From positions 248,001 through 312,000 of the forward strand of contig NZ_MRTH01000006.1 of the NCBI RefSeq assembly GCF_001956045.1: 64,000 nt of DNA, given 5' to 3'. How positions within the stretch are numbered: position 1 is the first letter of the stretch; every line of letters begins with the position of its first letter. A program made the translations under genes and the position numbers. The notes below the pieces were generated by a model. The model was not told the DNA's origin. It worked only from the letters and a program-made list of their open reading frames with translations, and searched no databases. Positions 44,201-52,756 of the stretch are shown piece after piece. This DNA is from Paenibacillus sp. FSL H7-0331 (lineage in GTDB: Bacteria; Bacillota; Bacilli; Paenibacillales; NBRC-103111).

Positions 44201-44216
44201 GGCTGCTGCGGCAGCC
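44201..44216. terminator. GC-rich hairpin between convergent genes
   Basis: GGCTGC-TGCG-GCAGCC lies between the NUDIX gene and the convergent VOC gene. No T-run follows, so termination strength is doubtful. Confidence 0.35.
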
Positions 44217-44254
44217 TCGACACTCAATATGTATATGCAATCATTATAGAACAG

Positions 44255-44689
44255 TTAGTTATCAAATAAGGCGAGGAATCGCTTCTGCATTTCCTCCGGA
44301 CTCATGATTTCAATAGTGTTATAAATCATCCAATAATGACCGAACGGATCCTTCAAGCTTCCTGCCCGGTCACCGTAGAATTGATCCGTCATCGGACTCA
44401 CGATTGTCGCTCCAGCCGCAATCGCCTGATGGAACAACTTATCCGCATCGTCAACCTTAAGATGAATACCAACGGTTGTATTGCCAAGAGTTTCCGGTCC
44501 CATAATGCCATATTCGGGGTATTCACCGGCGATTGATATTTTGGCTCCGCCGATAGTAATTTCAGCATGAGCCACTTTGCCTCCCGGCTCCGTCAAGCGG
44601 TATTTCTCTACAGCATCGAAAGCTTTCTTATAGAACTCAATCGCCTCCGCTGTATTCTTGATCCATAGAAAAGGGGTTGCTTTATTCAT
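44255..44689 (-). CDS. VOC-family protein (PhnB/YdhR-like)
   Basis: 144-residue VOC protein of the PhnB/3-demethylubiquinone-methyltransferase-like group: FLWIKNTAEAIEFYKKAFDAVEKYRLTEPGG, HAEITIGGAKISIA, VDDADKLFHQAIAAGATIVSPMTDQFYGDRAGSLKDPFGHYWMI. These proteins fold like glyoxalases but rarely have a known reaction. RBS GAGAGAGG precedes the ATG. It converges with the NUDIX gene and stands alone. Substrate unknown. Confidence 0.85.
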   Translation of the reverse strand: MNKATPFLWIKNTAEAIEFYKKAFDAVEKYRLTEPGGKVAHAEITIGGAKISIAGEYPEYGIMGPETLGNTTVGIHLKVDDADKLFHQAIAAGATIVSPMTDQFYGDRAGSLKDPFGHYWMIYNTIEIMSPEEMQKRFLALFDN

Positions 44690-44863
44690 TTTAATTTACC
44701 TCTCTCTCTCGAAATATGATGAGCCATATGCCGTTTACTAGATACAATCTCGCCTCATATAAATATTCTAAACGAGCTCCAACCGAGCGTATAGTAAAAA
44801 AATGACCGTTTTATCTAATAATTGAATGTCCGATCATAACATAGTCATCATTTGAATAAGGTT

Positions 44864-45820
44864 TTAATTGTGAATTCCAACATGATTGTGATGCTTGCCT
44901 TGTCTCGAGAAATAATCAGTAGGATTGAGACTGGAAAAAGCCTGAAAATCTTTTATAAAATGCATCTGATCATAATAACCGCAAGCGATAGCGATATCTA
45001 ACCAATTGACGCTATGAGCGTGATCTATTCTGTTCAATACCTCATGGAAACGGCGAAGGCGACAGAAGAGCTTTGGAGTCAATCCCACTTCTTCTTTAAA
45101 AATTTGGATAAATCTTCGTTGGCTTAAACCGATCTGTCCGATCACATCCGAGAGGGGTCTTTTATGCGGCAAAATTAGAAATTCGTTGAGTGCAAAGCTT
45201 ACTGCAGGATGACGTATCAGAGGTCGGGAGGCCAGCTTTAATAGACTTTCTTCAAGTGCCCGAAACTTATCATCCACCGTTTTGGATAGAAGCAGGACCT
45301 CTTGCAGATCATGGGCTTTTGCTCCCCAAAGTGTATCCAAGGATATATGAATATTATGTAGTTCACTCACTGGAACTTTAATAAATGGATAAATACCGCC
45401 CGGTTTGAAATGTATACCCAAAACCGTAGTTTCCTCGGAAGTATCAATGATGAAAAATTCCGAATGAGGCCCGCAAACGACAGAACTGCCATATGTCTGC
45501 ATGAGGCCCTTATGTTCTCGGTCAAACAATTTAATCTTACCTTCATTCAGGTTGATTACGAGTTCAATTGAACCATCAGGTAGCACGAGTTCTTTTGAAT
45601 GAGGTGGAGTGTATCCTTTGAAATACCAGAAAAAATCCACAAAATCTGACAATGAAGCTTGTGGAATATGAGTGCTTAGTAGCATGGCATATGCGCGACA
45701 GGTGCTATAGACGTTAAATGCGTGAGTCGCTCCATCCTTTCTGGTAGTATTGTATAAATAACCCAATGAACATACATGACTAGTATAATCCTTTCCTGCT
45801 GATCTAAGAAGCTCGTTCAA
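44864..45820 (-). CDS. AraC-family transcriptional regulator with DUF6597-like N-terminal domain
   Basis: The C-terminal 100 residues form an AraC double helix-turn-helix (LSDVIGQIGLSQRRFIQIFKEEVGLTPKLFCRLRRF; DIAIACGYYDQMHFIKDFQAFSSLNPTDYF). The N-terminal half has a beta-rich DUF6597-type sensor (LVLPDGSIELVINLNEG; LGIHFKPGGIYPF). The start is TTG 45820, supported by a close match to the anti-SD (AAGGTGATC) five bases before; the ATG at residue 47, where homologues usually begin, has no RBS. It is divergent from the kinase gene and could regulate it. Effector unknown. Confidence 0.82.
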   Translation of the reverse strand: MNELLRSAGKDYTSHVCSLGYLYNTTRKDGATHAFNVYSTCRAYAMLLSTHIPQASLSDFVDFFWYFKGYTPPHSKELVLPDGSIELVINLNEGKIKLFDREHKGLMQTYGSSVVCGPHSEFFIIDTSEETTVLGIHFKPGGIYPFIKVPVSELHNIHISLDTLWGAKAHDLQEVLLLSKTVDDKFRALEESLLKLASRPLIRHPAVSFALNEFLILPHKRPLSDVIGQIGLSQRRFIQIFKEEVGLTPKLFCRLRRFHEVLNRIDHAHSVNWLDIAIACGYYDQMHFIKDFQAFSSLNPTDYFSRQGKHHNHVGIHN

Positions 45821-45870
45821 TGGATCACCTTATATTTATATAAAAATCACCGAGGAAGGCAGTGAGAATA

Positions 45871-46731
45871 ATGAATGAGCTTGTCCGTAACATCAACTGG
45901 ATGGAAAAGAATAAGGATTTGAATGCATGGTTAGAACAAGATATCTCTCACAACATAACCCCATTAGATTCTGGACTTGAAGCAGATGTGTTCTTGATCA
46001 GTACACCGGAATCTCAGTTTGTATTAAAATTATGGAATCGAGATGCTAAGCCTGATATTTCAATTCAATTTAAGCTGTTAGAGGGTATGTATGATCGGCA
46101 AATAGCAGTTTCTAAACCGTTTGGCTGGGGATTTGATGAAAAACACAATCAAGTTTTATTGACCAGTTTTGATGGTGCGCCTATCCATAAACTGAATACA
46201 ACGAAACTTACAGCATTTGCAAATATGCTAACCGAAATACATGATGTATCCTTGCAAACTTTAGAGAATGTAACTGTGCCCAAATATGATTTTATAAACT
46301 ATTTCTTTCCTAAAGTAGACGGGCATGTAGATATAAAACAACTGCTCATACAGCTTGTTGCAAGCTCGAATATGGAGCAGAATCGTCTTATTCATGGTGA
46401 TTATAATTTAGGAAATATTCTTGAATCAGATGGAAGGTATACAATTATCGATTGGACCAACATTCAATGGGGTGATCCAAGATACGATATTGCATGGTCA
46501 ATTATCACAATTTGGATTTATGCGAGTGAAAGGCATAGTTCAACTTACCGCTCTGTATTTGTATCGAAAAACAATTACTCTGAGGATGAATTAGAAATCT
46601 TTGAGGCAATGGCTTGCCTTCGATGGATTCTACTAAACAGAACTGCAAAGCTCCCCAAACGTCACAACACACTTTCTACGATTAGGACGATTTTAATAAA
46701 AAATAAGTACTTGAATGAAAAATTGCTTTGA
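45871..46731 (+). CDS. Aminoglycoside-phosphotransferase-like kinase
   Basis: Protein-kinase-fold phosphotransferase (APH family, 286 aa). The N-lobe Lys is in FVLKLWNRD, the catalytic loop reads LIHGDYNLGNIL with Asp and Asn, and the DFG-equivalent is IIDWTNIQWGDPRYDIAW. Such proteins phosphorylate small molecules, including aminoglycosides, homoserine or choline; no feature decides the substrate here. ATG 45871 lies eleven bases after GAGGAAGG; the GTG at 45862 is too close to it. It starts the AT-rich cassette and is followed at once by a broken DinB gene. Confidence 0.85.
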   Translation: MNELVRNINWMEKNKDLNAWLEQDISHNITPLDSGLEADVFLISTPESQFVLKLWNRDAKPDISIQFKLLEGMYDRQIAVSKPFGWGFDEKHNQVLLTSFDGAPIHKLNTTKLTAFANMLTEIHDVSLQTLENVTVPKYDFINYFFPKVDGHVDIKQLLIQLVASSNMEQNRLIHGDYNLGNILESDGRYTIIDWTNIQWGDPRYDIAWSIITIWIYASERHSSTYRSVFVSKNNYSEDELEIFEAMACLRWILLNRTAKLPKRHNTLSTIRTILIKNKYLNEKLL

Positions 46732-46732
46732 A

Positions 46733-46885
46733 TTTAAATCTTTGTATAAGGGAGAAATATTAAGACATATTTTAGTACATGAAATTCATCATATTGGACA
46801 GCTATCGATTTGGTCAAAAGAGTTGGGTATACAAGTTGTTTCTTCAAATTTTATTGGAAGGGATCTTGGGGAATCATTTTTATGA
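46733..46885 (+). pseudogene. Truncated DinB-family gene, C-terminal fragment
   Basis: Directly after the kinase stop, one frame reads YKGEILRHILVHEIHHIGQL and then SIWSKELGIQVVSSNFIGRD before a stop at 46883-46885. This is the last third of a DinB/DUF664 protein, including the conserved HxxxH metal-ligand region (HEIHH). The N-terminal two thirds, with the other ligands, are missing, so it is a remnant. The frame can start at an ATG at 46715 inside the kinase gene, but there is no RBS. The VanW ATG overlaps the fragment's stop (ATGA). Confidence 0.75.
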
Positions 46886-47736
46886 AGAAAATTATATTGA
46901 GATATTTACCTTTTTTATACAGGCTGAGAGTTCAACAACTGATTATGAAGAGACATTTGATTAATTTGAATCCTTCAATACATTACGCGCGTGCTATGAG
47001 CATCGAGAAGTTAAACTTTGTATGTATGAAACATAAGTCGGTTTTAAGAAGAGTTTTAGGAAACTCTGATCCTATGTTACAAGAAAATAAGATAAACAAC
47101 CTCCGAATAGCACTTCTGAGTGTAAATGGGGTTACTATTCAATCCGGAGAGACGTTTTCTTTTTGGAAATTGATTGGCAAGACGACAAAGGATAAAGGAT
47201 ACATTGAAGGATTAATGCTATCGAATGGGGAAGTACGCACTGGTATCGGAGGCGGGCTTTGTCAATTGGCCAATATGTTATTTTGGCTGGCACTTCATAC
47301 ACCGCTCAGGATCAAAGAAAGGCATCATCATAGTTTTGATATATTTCCTGATGATCGAAGAATGATACCATTTGGAGTTGGTACGAGCGTCTTTTATAAC
47401 TATGTGGATTTACAATTTTACAATCCAACGAATTACACTTTTCAATTCAATCTATCTTTAACTGATGATTTTTTGGAGGGATCGATCAGTAGCGATAAGG
47501 AATTGAATTACCTATACAAGGTGGATGAAAGGAAGCATACTTTTTACCAGAAGGAGAACAAATGGTATAGGGGAAATGAAATATGGCGGTTAGTATTAAG
47601 TAAAGAGGATCGAGCACCAGTCAATGAAGAACTGATCATTATAAATAATGCAGAAGTCAAATATGCGAAATCAAATCAGGCAACTCAGGAAGCGGGCTTA
47701 TCAACTAACAATAATGAGGGAAGTCACTATGAATAA
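46882..47736 (+). CDS. VanW-family protein
   Basis: A 284-residue protein with a clear VanW domain: IQSGETFSFWKLIGKTTKDKGYIEGLML, GIGGGLCQLANMLFWLALHTPL, FGVGTSVFYNYVDLQFYN. VanW is linked to VanB-type glycopeptide resistance clusters but its biochemical role is unknown, and the domain is widespread in Firmicutes without any vancomycin genes. No other van gene is near, so it is not evidence of resistance. ATG 46882 is preferred over the frame opening at 46810, which reads into the DinB fragment out of frame. GGGG is the only upstream Shine-Dalgarno-like run. Its end overlaps the methyltransferase start by eight bases. Confidence 0.82.
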   Translation: MKKIILRYLPFLYRLRVQQLIMKRHLINLNPSIHYARAMSIEKLNFVCMKHKSVLRRVLGNSDPMLQENKINNLRIALLSVNGVTIQSGETFSFWKLIGKTTKDKGYIEGLMLSNGEVRTGIGGGLCQLANMLFWLALHTPLRIKERHHHSFDIFPDDRRMIPFGVGTSVFYNYVDLQFYNPTNYTFQFNLSLTDDFLEGSISSDKELNYLYKVDERKHTFYQKENKWYRGNEIWRLVLSKEDRAPVNEELIIINNAEVKYAKSNQATQEAGLSTNNNEGSHYE

Positions 47737-48436
47737 AAGAATTGAAAGGATTCGAAACGAAGAAAGAAAATACCATGAAGCTTGTTACGATAATTATCAA
47801 TTATTTGAAGAGGGATCTTGGCTGCACAAGCCCGTAAAAACAGTAATGGATACTCTTTCTTATTTTGATTCCAATGATAAGCTGACTGTTTTAGATCTTG
47901 GTTGTGGTGTCGGTAGAAACAGTATTCCGATAGCTGAAACTTTGAAAACACGAAGTGGAAAGGTTGTATGTGTTGATTTAATGCAAGCAGCTCTCAATAA
48001 ATTATTAAGGTACAGTCACAAATATGGTGTAAGCGACTATATGGAAACGTATTTATCAGACATCGGTGAATGTAACATTCCAGATAAGAAATATGACTAT
48101 ATCATTGCTGTATCAGCATTAGAGCATGTGGAGTCAGAACTTAAATTTACTCAAGTGTTAGATAAGATGGTACGAGGAACGAAAGATCGAGGGATCAACT
48201 GTATTATTATGAATACTAACATTCAGGAAATAGATATTTCTACAAGTACGGAATTAGAACCTTTAATAGAACTGAATATGTCAACAGATCAATCCAAGGA
48301 ATTACTCGCTAGAGCCTTCGAAGATTGGGAAGTTATCTACACTACTGTAAAGTCGTTGGCGTTCAACATCGAGAGGAATGGACGTGAAATACTCCTTAAA
48401 GGTGATTGTATTACATATGTAGTTCAAAGGAGATAG
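47729..48436 (+). CDS. Class I SAM-dependent methyltransferase
   Basis: Rossmann-fold methyltransferase, 235 aa. Motif I is VLDLGCGVGRNS, the acidic end of beta 2 is VCVDLM, and motif IV is YIIAVSALEHVESE, so SAM binding looks intact. The family to which it belongs (small metabolite or tellurite-resistance-like methyltransferases) does not fix the substrate. GAGGGAAG lies seven bases before ATG 47729, and the start overlaps the VanW stop, so the two are coupled. Cytoplasmic. Confidence 0.85.
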   Translation: MNKRIERIRNEERKYHEACYDNYQLFEEGSWLHKPVKTVMDTLSYFDSNDKLTVLDLGCGVGRNSIPIAETLKTRSGKVVCVDLMQAALNKLLRYSHKYGVSDYMETYLSDIGECNIPDKKYDYIIAVSALEHVESELKFTQVLDKMVRGTKDRGINCIIMNTNIQEIDISTSTELEPLIELNMSTDQSKELLARAFEDWEVIYTTVKSLAFNIERNGREILLKGDCITYVVQRR

Positions 48437-48486
48437 GGTAATTCTTAAAAGCATTTTAATTTATTTTAACAGATAGGACTGATCCT

Positions 48487-48999
48487 ATGTTTTTTGTTAA
48501 TTCAAGAGCGATAATTGAAAGAGACTATGAAAATGAAAGACAAATTGTCATTCAAATAAGAAGTAAACCAAATGAACCATTAAAGCTTGAATTACCTGGC
48601 GGAAGAGTGGAGCCCTATGAATCCTTGATCCAGGCTCTGAGAAGAGAGGTAAAGGAAGAAACCGGACTAGAGGTAACAGAAATAGAAGGAGAAGACACAA
48701 GAATAGATACAGTTGGGTTAAATCCGGAATTTGAAGTTGAATGTATGCAACCATTCGCAGCCTACCAAACAATAAAGGGACCTATCGATTCAGTAGGATA
48801 TTATTTTAGATGTAAAGCGGAAGGGGAGCTATTAAATAGCGGTGATGAAACGACAGATATAAGATGGATCAATATTCAAGAGCTATCCGATCTAATTCAT
48901 AACGATCCGTTACAGTTTTCAAATGTGGATCGAGCAGGGATCATGTATTATTTAAAGCAGGTGGAAGGCAGTAACAAAAAGCTGCTTCTTGAAGGTTAA
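48487..48999 (+). CDS. NUDIX hydrolase
   Basis: 170-residue NUDIX protein. The box reads GGRVEPYESLIQALRREVKEETGLEV with all catalytic residues, placed after PLKLELP as in ADP-sugar or nucleoside-triphosphate pyrophosphatases. RBS is weak (AGGACTGAT) before ATG 48487. It is separated from the methyltransferase by 50 bases and leads into the nucleotidyltransferase gene. It could sanitise or cleave a nucleotide-linked product made by a neighbouring transferase; that is only a guess from position. Confidence 0.85.
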   Translation: MFFVNSRAIIERDYENERQIVIQIRSKPNEPLKLELPGGRVEPYESLIQALRREVKEETGLEVTEIEGEDTRIDTVGLNPEFEVECMQPFAAYQTIKGPIDSVGYYFRCKAEGELLNSGDETTDIRWINIQELSDLIHNDPLQFSNVDRAGIMYYLKQVEGSNKKLLLEG

Positions 49000-49053
49000 T
49001 TTGTAGGGTGTAAATTGCATGTAGATTGTAAAATCTAAAAATGGGAGCTTTTT

Positions 49054-49755
49054 ATGGAAAGTAGGAATCCAGAAGTCAGTCAAATCATTGAGAGTTTTAT
49101 AACAAATGAAATATTGAATTGTAATGAGCTTGAAGCTATTATTTTGTGTGGCTCTCAAGCGACTGGTAAAGCAACCGCTAATAGTGACATTGATCTTTGT
49201 TATATGGGTGAATTTGCTGAGTTTAAGCGGGAGTACAGAATGTTTAACGGATATGAATTTCAAATAATGATAGCTCCCTGGATTTGGTATAGGGATGTTA
49301 TAACTTCATTTGAAAGAACTAACAATATCGGAACCATTACATCGATGTTGGCTAATGGGATATGCTTATGGTCTCGTTCTAACTGTTGGGACGAACTACA
49401 GAAAGAAGCATTACATCATCTTAATATGGGTCCTGTGCCAGCATCGAATAAAGAACTAAGCCAAATAAGGCGTAGAATTACGGATTTATGGAATAATTAT
49501 ATCGATTCTGACAGTGAACTGGATTCATACTGGATTGGAAACCATTTGCTGCATAGTTGTGTAGAAGCGCAGTTTGTCATTAATAATTGGTGGTCTGTAA
49601 AAACCAAATATCAGATGCATGAATTAATGATTAGAGATCCGTATGCAGTTAAGTTCATTAAGGATTATGTAGGGATGGAGAAAACGAGGGAATCATTACA
49701 AGCCTTATGTGAACATGTACTGAATCCTATAGGTGGTTGGATAGGAGGAGAATAA
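49054..49755 (+). CDS. Nucleotidyltransferase-domain protein (aminoglycoside-adenylyltransferase-like fold)
   Basis: N-terminal pol-beta-type nucleotidyltransferase with the metal motif CGSQATGKATANSDIDL (GS-x-DxD), followed by an alpha-helical C-terminal domain of about 130 residues. It resembles the ANT/KNT group, which adenylylates antibiotics, and also MNT-type antitoxins; it is longer than MNT proteins, and no HEPN partner is next to it. GGGAG lies before the ATG. The stop TAA abuts the ATG of the phosphatase gene, so these two are translated together. Substrate unknown. Confidence 0.8.
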   Translation: MESRNPEVSQIIESFITNEILNCNELEAIILCGSQATGKATANSDIDLCYMGEFAEFKREYRMFNGYEFQIMIAPWIWYRDVITSFERTNNIGTITSMLANGICLWSRSNCWDELQKEALHHLNMGPVPASNKELSQIRRRITDLWNNYIDSDSELDSYWIGNHLLHSCVEAQFVINNWWSVKTKYQMHELMIRDPYAVKFIKDYVGMEKTRESLQALCEHVLNPIGGWIGGE

Positions 49756-50292
49756 ATGACGATATTTTACTTAGTAAGACATGGGGAACCCGATTGGGGC
49801 TTAAAGGAAGAGCGGAATTTAAAAGGAGCAATGAGAGACTATGTTCCATTGACAGCCCAAGGAGTTATTCAAGCCGAACAAGTATTAGATACCAACTCGG
49901 ACTTAGTTAACTGTGAAGTGATCATTTCCTCACCATATACGCGATCCTTGCAAACTGCGGCTATTATTAATAGAGGCTTAGGCAAACCGTTACAAGTAGA
50001 GTTCGATTTGCATGAGTGGACTCCAGATAACTGGCAGGCTGCTACAGTCAATGAAATAGAAGAGCTATGGAGAGACTACATGGAACATGGTGGCTGCTAT
50101 CCATCAGGAGAAATTAAGCTGTGGGAGTCCAGAGAAAACTTGCTTAATCGAACAAGTCAAGTATTAAAGAAATATGTAAATCATTCGAAGGTTATGGTTG
50201 TTTGTCATGGCATGGTGATAGCGACTTTAATGCAATTAATATCGGAGGATGTCCAACTATGTGGAGTATATGAATATGCTTTAAATCCATAG
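49756..50292 (+). CDS. Histidine phosphatase family protein
   Basis: Branch of the phosphoglycerate-mutase-like superfamily (178 aa). The phospho-His motif is LVRHGEPDW, the second catalytic His lies in VVCHGMVIATL, and ISSPYTRSLQTA is the conserved Arg segment. Such enzymes dephosphorylate sugar phosphates, alpha-ribazole phosphate or nucleotides. The gene begins immediately after the nucleotidyltransferase stop, an arrangement that often marks sequential steps, here perhaps nucleotidyl transfer and phosphate removal. Confidence 0.88.
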   Translation: MTIFYLVRHGEPDWGLKEERNLKGAMRDYVPLTAQGVIQAEQVLDTNSDLVNCEVIISSPYTRSLQTAAIINRGLGKPLQVEFDLHEWTPDNWQAATVNEIEELWRDYMEHGGCYPSGEIKLWESRENLLNRTSQVLKKYVNHSKVMVVCHGMVIATLMQLISEDVQLCGVYEYALNP

Positions 50293-50319
50293 CATTTTAT
50301 GTAGGAAAGGAGTAACGGA

Positions 50320-50937
50320 ATGAAGGATTGGGAGGAAGCCCTCACAACATTTTGCAAGTTATACTTTAATTCTGGAATGGAAATAGATTGGATATTGGTT
50401 GGCTCGGTTGGTTCTGTGATACAAGGAGCTGATATGAATCCTAACGATATTGATATATACACAAAGGATTGGGTGGGAGTCGAACAGTTAGCAGCATTAC
50501 TAGAACCATTTCAATTAGATGAAAAGAGTGACCTCCCCTATCATAATGCAAACTGGCTTTCGTCGAAGGAAGAACCGTATCATACACAGACTTTTTCAAC
50601 TGGGTTTACTTGGACTAAAGGGAGATGGAGAATGAACTCCTTTCTTTTGGAAGTCGTACATATTTCGGAATCGGCAGGAATTCCAGATTCAGAAGATGGA
50701 GAAGGAATTTGGGAAGGAGGTAAGTATATTTGGAATAAAGCTCGTTATGTTGATTTTAATCATTTCCGCATACCACTGGTCCCTCTTGAGATACAGCTTG
50801 AATCCAATCTCAGACGAAAACGGCAAGACCGTATTGACGCCATTATGAATAGACTCCAAACAAAAGGGTTTGATAAAGAGTTACTGAACAAGGCAATCTC
50901 TAAAACTCATTATCATTTGGTTAAAGAATTGCTATAG
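50320..50937 (+). CDS. Nucleotidyltransferase-like protein
   Basis: 205-residue protein with a pol-beta-type fold: DWILVGSVGSVIQGADMNPNDIDIYTK carries the GS and DxD metal residues. The C-terminal half has basic helices (LEIQLESNLRRKRQDRIDAIMNRL). It is similar to nucleotidyltransferases that adenylylate small molecules or act as metabolic antitoxins. AAAGGAG lies seven bases upstream. It follows the phosphatase gene by 27 bases and closes the cassette. No toxin-like partner is recognisable. Confidence 0.78.
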   Translation: MKDWEEALTTFCKLYFNSGMEIDWILVGSVGSVIQGADMNPNDIDIYTKDWVGVEQLAALLEPFQLDEKSDLPYHNANWLSSKEEPYHTQTFSTGFTWTKGRWRMNSFLLEVVHISESAGIPDSEDGEGIWEGGKYIWNKARYVDFNHFRIPLVPLEIQLESNLRRKRQDRIDAIMNRLQTKGFDKELLNKAISKTHYHLVKELL

Positions 50938-50995
50938 AAGTGTTTGCGCAAGAAATTGCACAGCAGTATAGTCATATTTAAGGAGGAGATCATAT

Positions 50996-51358
50996 ATGAT
51001 TATTGGGTTCCATCACGCTCAAATTACAATTCCGAAAGGACAAGAGGACGAGGCAAAAGATTTTTATTGCCAGGTCCTTGGATTTAAAGAGATTCAAAAA
51101 CCGCAATCGTTAATAGGGAGAGGGGGATTCTGGGTTCAAGTAGGCAATCAAGAGCTGCATATTGGTACCGAGGATGGGGTGGATAGATCCAAAACCAAAG
51201 CCCATTTGGCCTATAGAGTCGAGGATATTAAGAAAATGGAAGAAGTACTCAAACATAATGGAATCAGCCTATTAGAATCAGTACCTATTCCAGGTTATGA
51301 AAGATTCGAGTTTAGAGATCCATTTGGCAACAGAGTTGAATGTATTCAACCGTTATAA
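50996..51358 (+). CDS. VOC-family (glyoxalase-like) protein
   Basis: 120-residue VOC protein: GFHHAQITIPKGQEDEAKDFYCQVLGFKEI in the first module; ELHIGTEDG and FEFRDPFGNRVECIQP in the second. The ligand positions read His (HHAQI), His (ELHIG) and Glu (NRVECI), consistent with a metal-binding enzyme. AAGGAGGAG precedes the ATG. It may confer tolerance to an electrophile or antibiotic or act in catabolism; unknown. Third VOC gene of the window and the last on this strand before the divergent unknown gene. Confidence 0.85.
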   Translation: MIIGFHHAQITIPKGQEDEAKDFYCQVLGFKEIQKPQSLIGRGGFWVQVGNQELHIGTEDGVDRSKTKAHLAYRVEDIKKMEEVLKHNGISLLESVPIPGYERFEFRDPFGNRVECIQPL

Positions 51359-51378
51359 GTGCAAGATCGGACGTCGAA

Positions 51379-51705
51379 TCAAAGGGTTAACAAGGATTTT
51401 TTGCAAAAGCGTCTAATACATTCGAAAGTAAGCCATACGGCTGCATCGTTTTTCATTCTGGCTTGCAGCTCATTTTCCTGATCGACTTGTTGAAAATGGG
51501 CTTCAAGCGTTGCTTCCAAACAGCTCCGAAGATCATTAATGTAATTCACATAAGGGGAATAATCGTCTAAAAACCCGTCGGCTTTATCGCGGCTCTTCAT
51601 AATGATAGAAGTAGCTTCGTGATCGGTTATTTTATAAGTTTCCTTCAACAAATCCTTAACCCCGTTCAGAACCTCGTCATCCTCAAAAAAGTCAGATAAG
51701 ACCAT
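51379..51705 (-). CDS. Small acidic helical protein, unknown
   Basis: A 108-residue protein, mostly helical (DEVLNGVKDLLKETYKITDHEATSIIM; DLRSCLEATLEAHFQQ), acidic at the N-terminus and basic at the C-terminus. No family recognised. The start is ATG 51705 with GGGAGGG six bases upstream; the open frame extends to 51765 without support. It converges on the VOC gene and is divergent from the AraC regulator. Cytoplasmic. Confidence 0.6.
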   Translation of the reverse strand: MVLSDFFEDDEVLNGVKDLLKETYKITDHEATSIIMKSRDKADGFLDDYSPYVNYINDLRSCLEATLEAHFQQVDQENELQARMKNDAAVWLTFECIRRFCKKSLLTL

Positions 51706-51888
51706 AACATTCCCTCCCCGGTTTGAGATTAGAATCATCTTGAACCACAACACGGTGCAAACCATCTGGTTATGAGAGTATCATAACAAACTTTTATGCA
51801 AAAAAGTTATAGTCGGTTGTTGAAAAATAACACGGTGTTGTTATGTTATAATGACATCAGCCTAATTTATCCCGGGGAGGGATTATGG

Positions 51889-52740
51889 ATGTTATCAGAC
51901 GATATTTTGAAAAATAGTGAGATCCAGTTTAAATACCGAGATATCTCTGTGGCAAACTATCCGGGTTTTTACCACTATCATAGAGGCATCGAAATTCTAT
52001 TCGTCCATCAGGGTAAAGGACACATCATTATGAACCGCAAGATGTATGATTTGAATTCGGGCTGCATCGTATTAATTCAACCGTTCCAACTTCACCGCCT
52101 GAATTTTGAAGTAAGTGATCAAAATCCTTATGAACGTACGGTGGTGACCTTCGAACCCTCGACCTTCGCTCCTTATTTCAAAAGCTTTCCTACTGTTCTG
52201 CGATTTTTTGAACATATTTGGAAGGAAGAGCTGTCTAATCAAGTATTCCCTATGGATAGCGGAGCCGCTTATATGTCGGATATATTTGAAAGATACAACA
52301 CGAAAATGTCAGATCGGCACGGAAACGAGCAGCTCGAAGCGGCTTCCATTTTGATCATCCACATTCTGGATTACCTGAAATCGTTACTTGAGGATGGTCA
52401 GCTTCAAGGGGTTCCACGTACCGAACGTAGTGTGGAAAAAATTATGCAGTGGGTGGAAGAGCACTACACGGAACCCTTTGAGCTTAGTGAACTGGCAGAT
52501 GAACTTCATCTTTCCAGATATCATGTCTCTCATCTTTTTCGTAACGAAACGGGAAGCAGCATTACTGACTATGTCATTGCCAGAAGGATCAGGCAGGCCT
52601 GCTGGCTGTTAAAAACCGAATCGTTCACCATCGAACAGATTGGGTCCATGGTGGGAATCCCTAATTTCTCGTACTTCTGCCGTATCTTTAAGAAAAATAT
52701 CGGGGTTACTCCCAAGCAGTACCGTGATAGCTTTATTTAA
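51889..52740 (+). CDS. AraC-family transcriptional regulator with cupin N-terminal domain
   Basis: The N-terminal 90 residues form an AraC cupin sensor (FYHYHRGIEILFVHQGKGHIIMNRKMYDLNSGCIVLIQPFQLHRL). The C-terminal double helix-turn-helix reads LSELADELHLSRYHVSHLFRNETGSSITDYV and IEQIGSMVGIPNFSYFCRIFKKNIGVTPKQYR. Usually these control sugar or metabolite uptake. ATG 51889 is chosen for GGGGAGGG seven bases upstream; the open frame begins at 51796. A TATAAT lies at 51847-51852. It stands alone; its target genes are not obvious. Confidence 0.88.
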   Translation: MLSDDILKNSEIQFKYRDISVANYPGFYHYHRGIEILFVHQGKGHIIMNRKMYDLNSGCIVLIQPFQLHRLNFEVSDQNPYERTVVTFEPSTFAPYFKSFPTVLRFFEHIWKEELSNQVFPMDSGAAYMSDIFERYNTKMSDRHGNEQLEAASILIIHILDYLKSLLEDGQLQGVPRTERSVEKIMQWVEEHYTEPFELSELADELHLSRYHVSHLFRNETGSSITDYVIARRIRQACWLLKTESFTIEQIGSMVGIPNFSYFCRIFKKNIGVTPKQYRDSFI

Positions 52741-52756
52741 CGTAAATCTAGAACGG

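Noticed and set aside
46882..47736. VanW as evidence for glycopeptide resistance
   Set aside because: No vanH, ligase, vanX or vanRS-type genes surround it; VanW domains are widespread in Firmicutes.
49054..50937. MNT-HEPN toxin-antitoxin pair
   Set aside because: The nucleotidyltransferases are longer than MNT antitoxins and no HEPN-like gene (RxxxxH motif) is adjacent.
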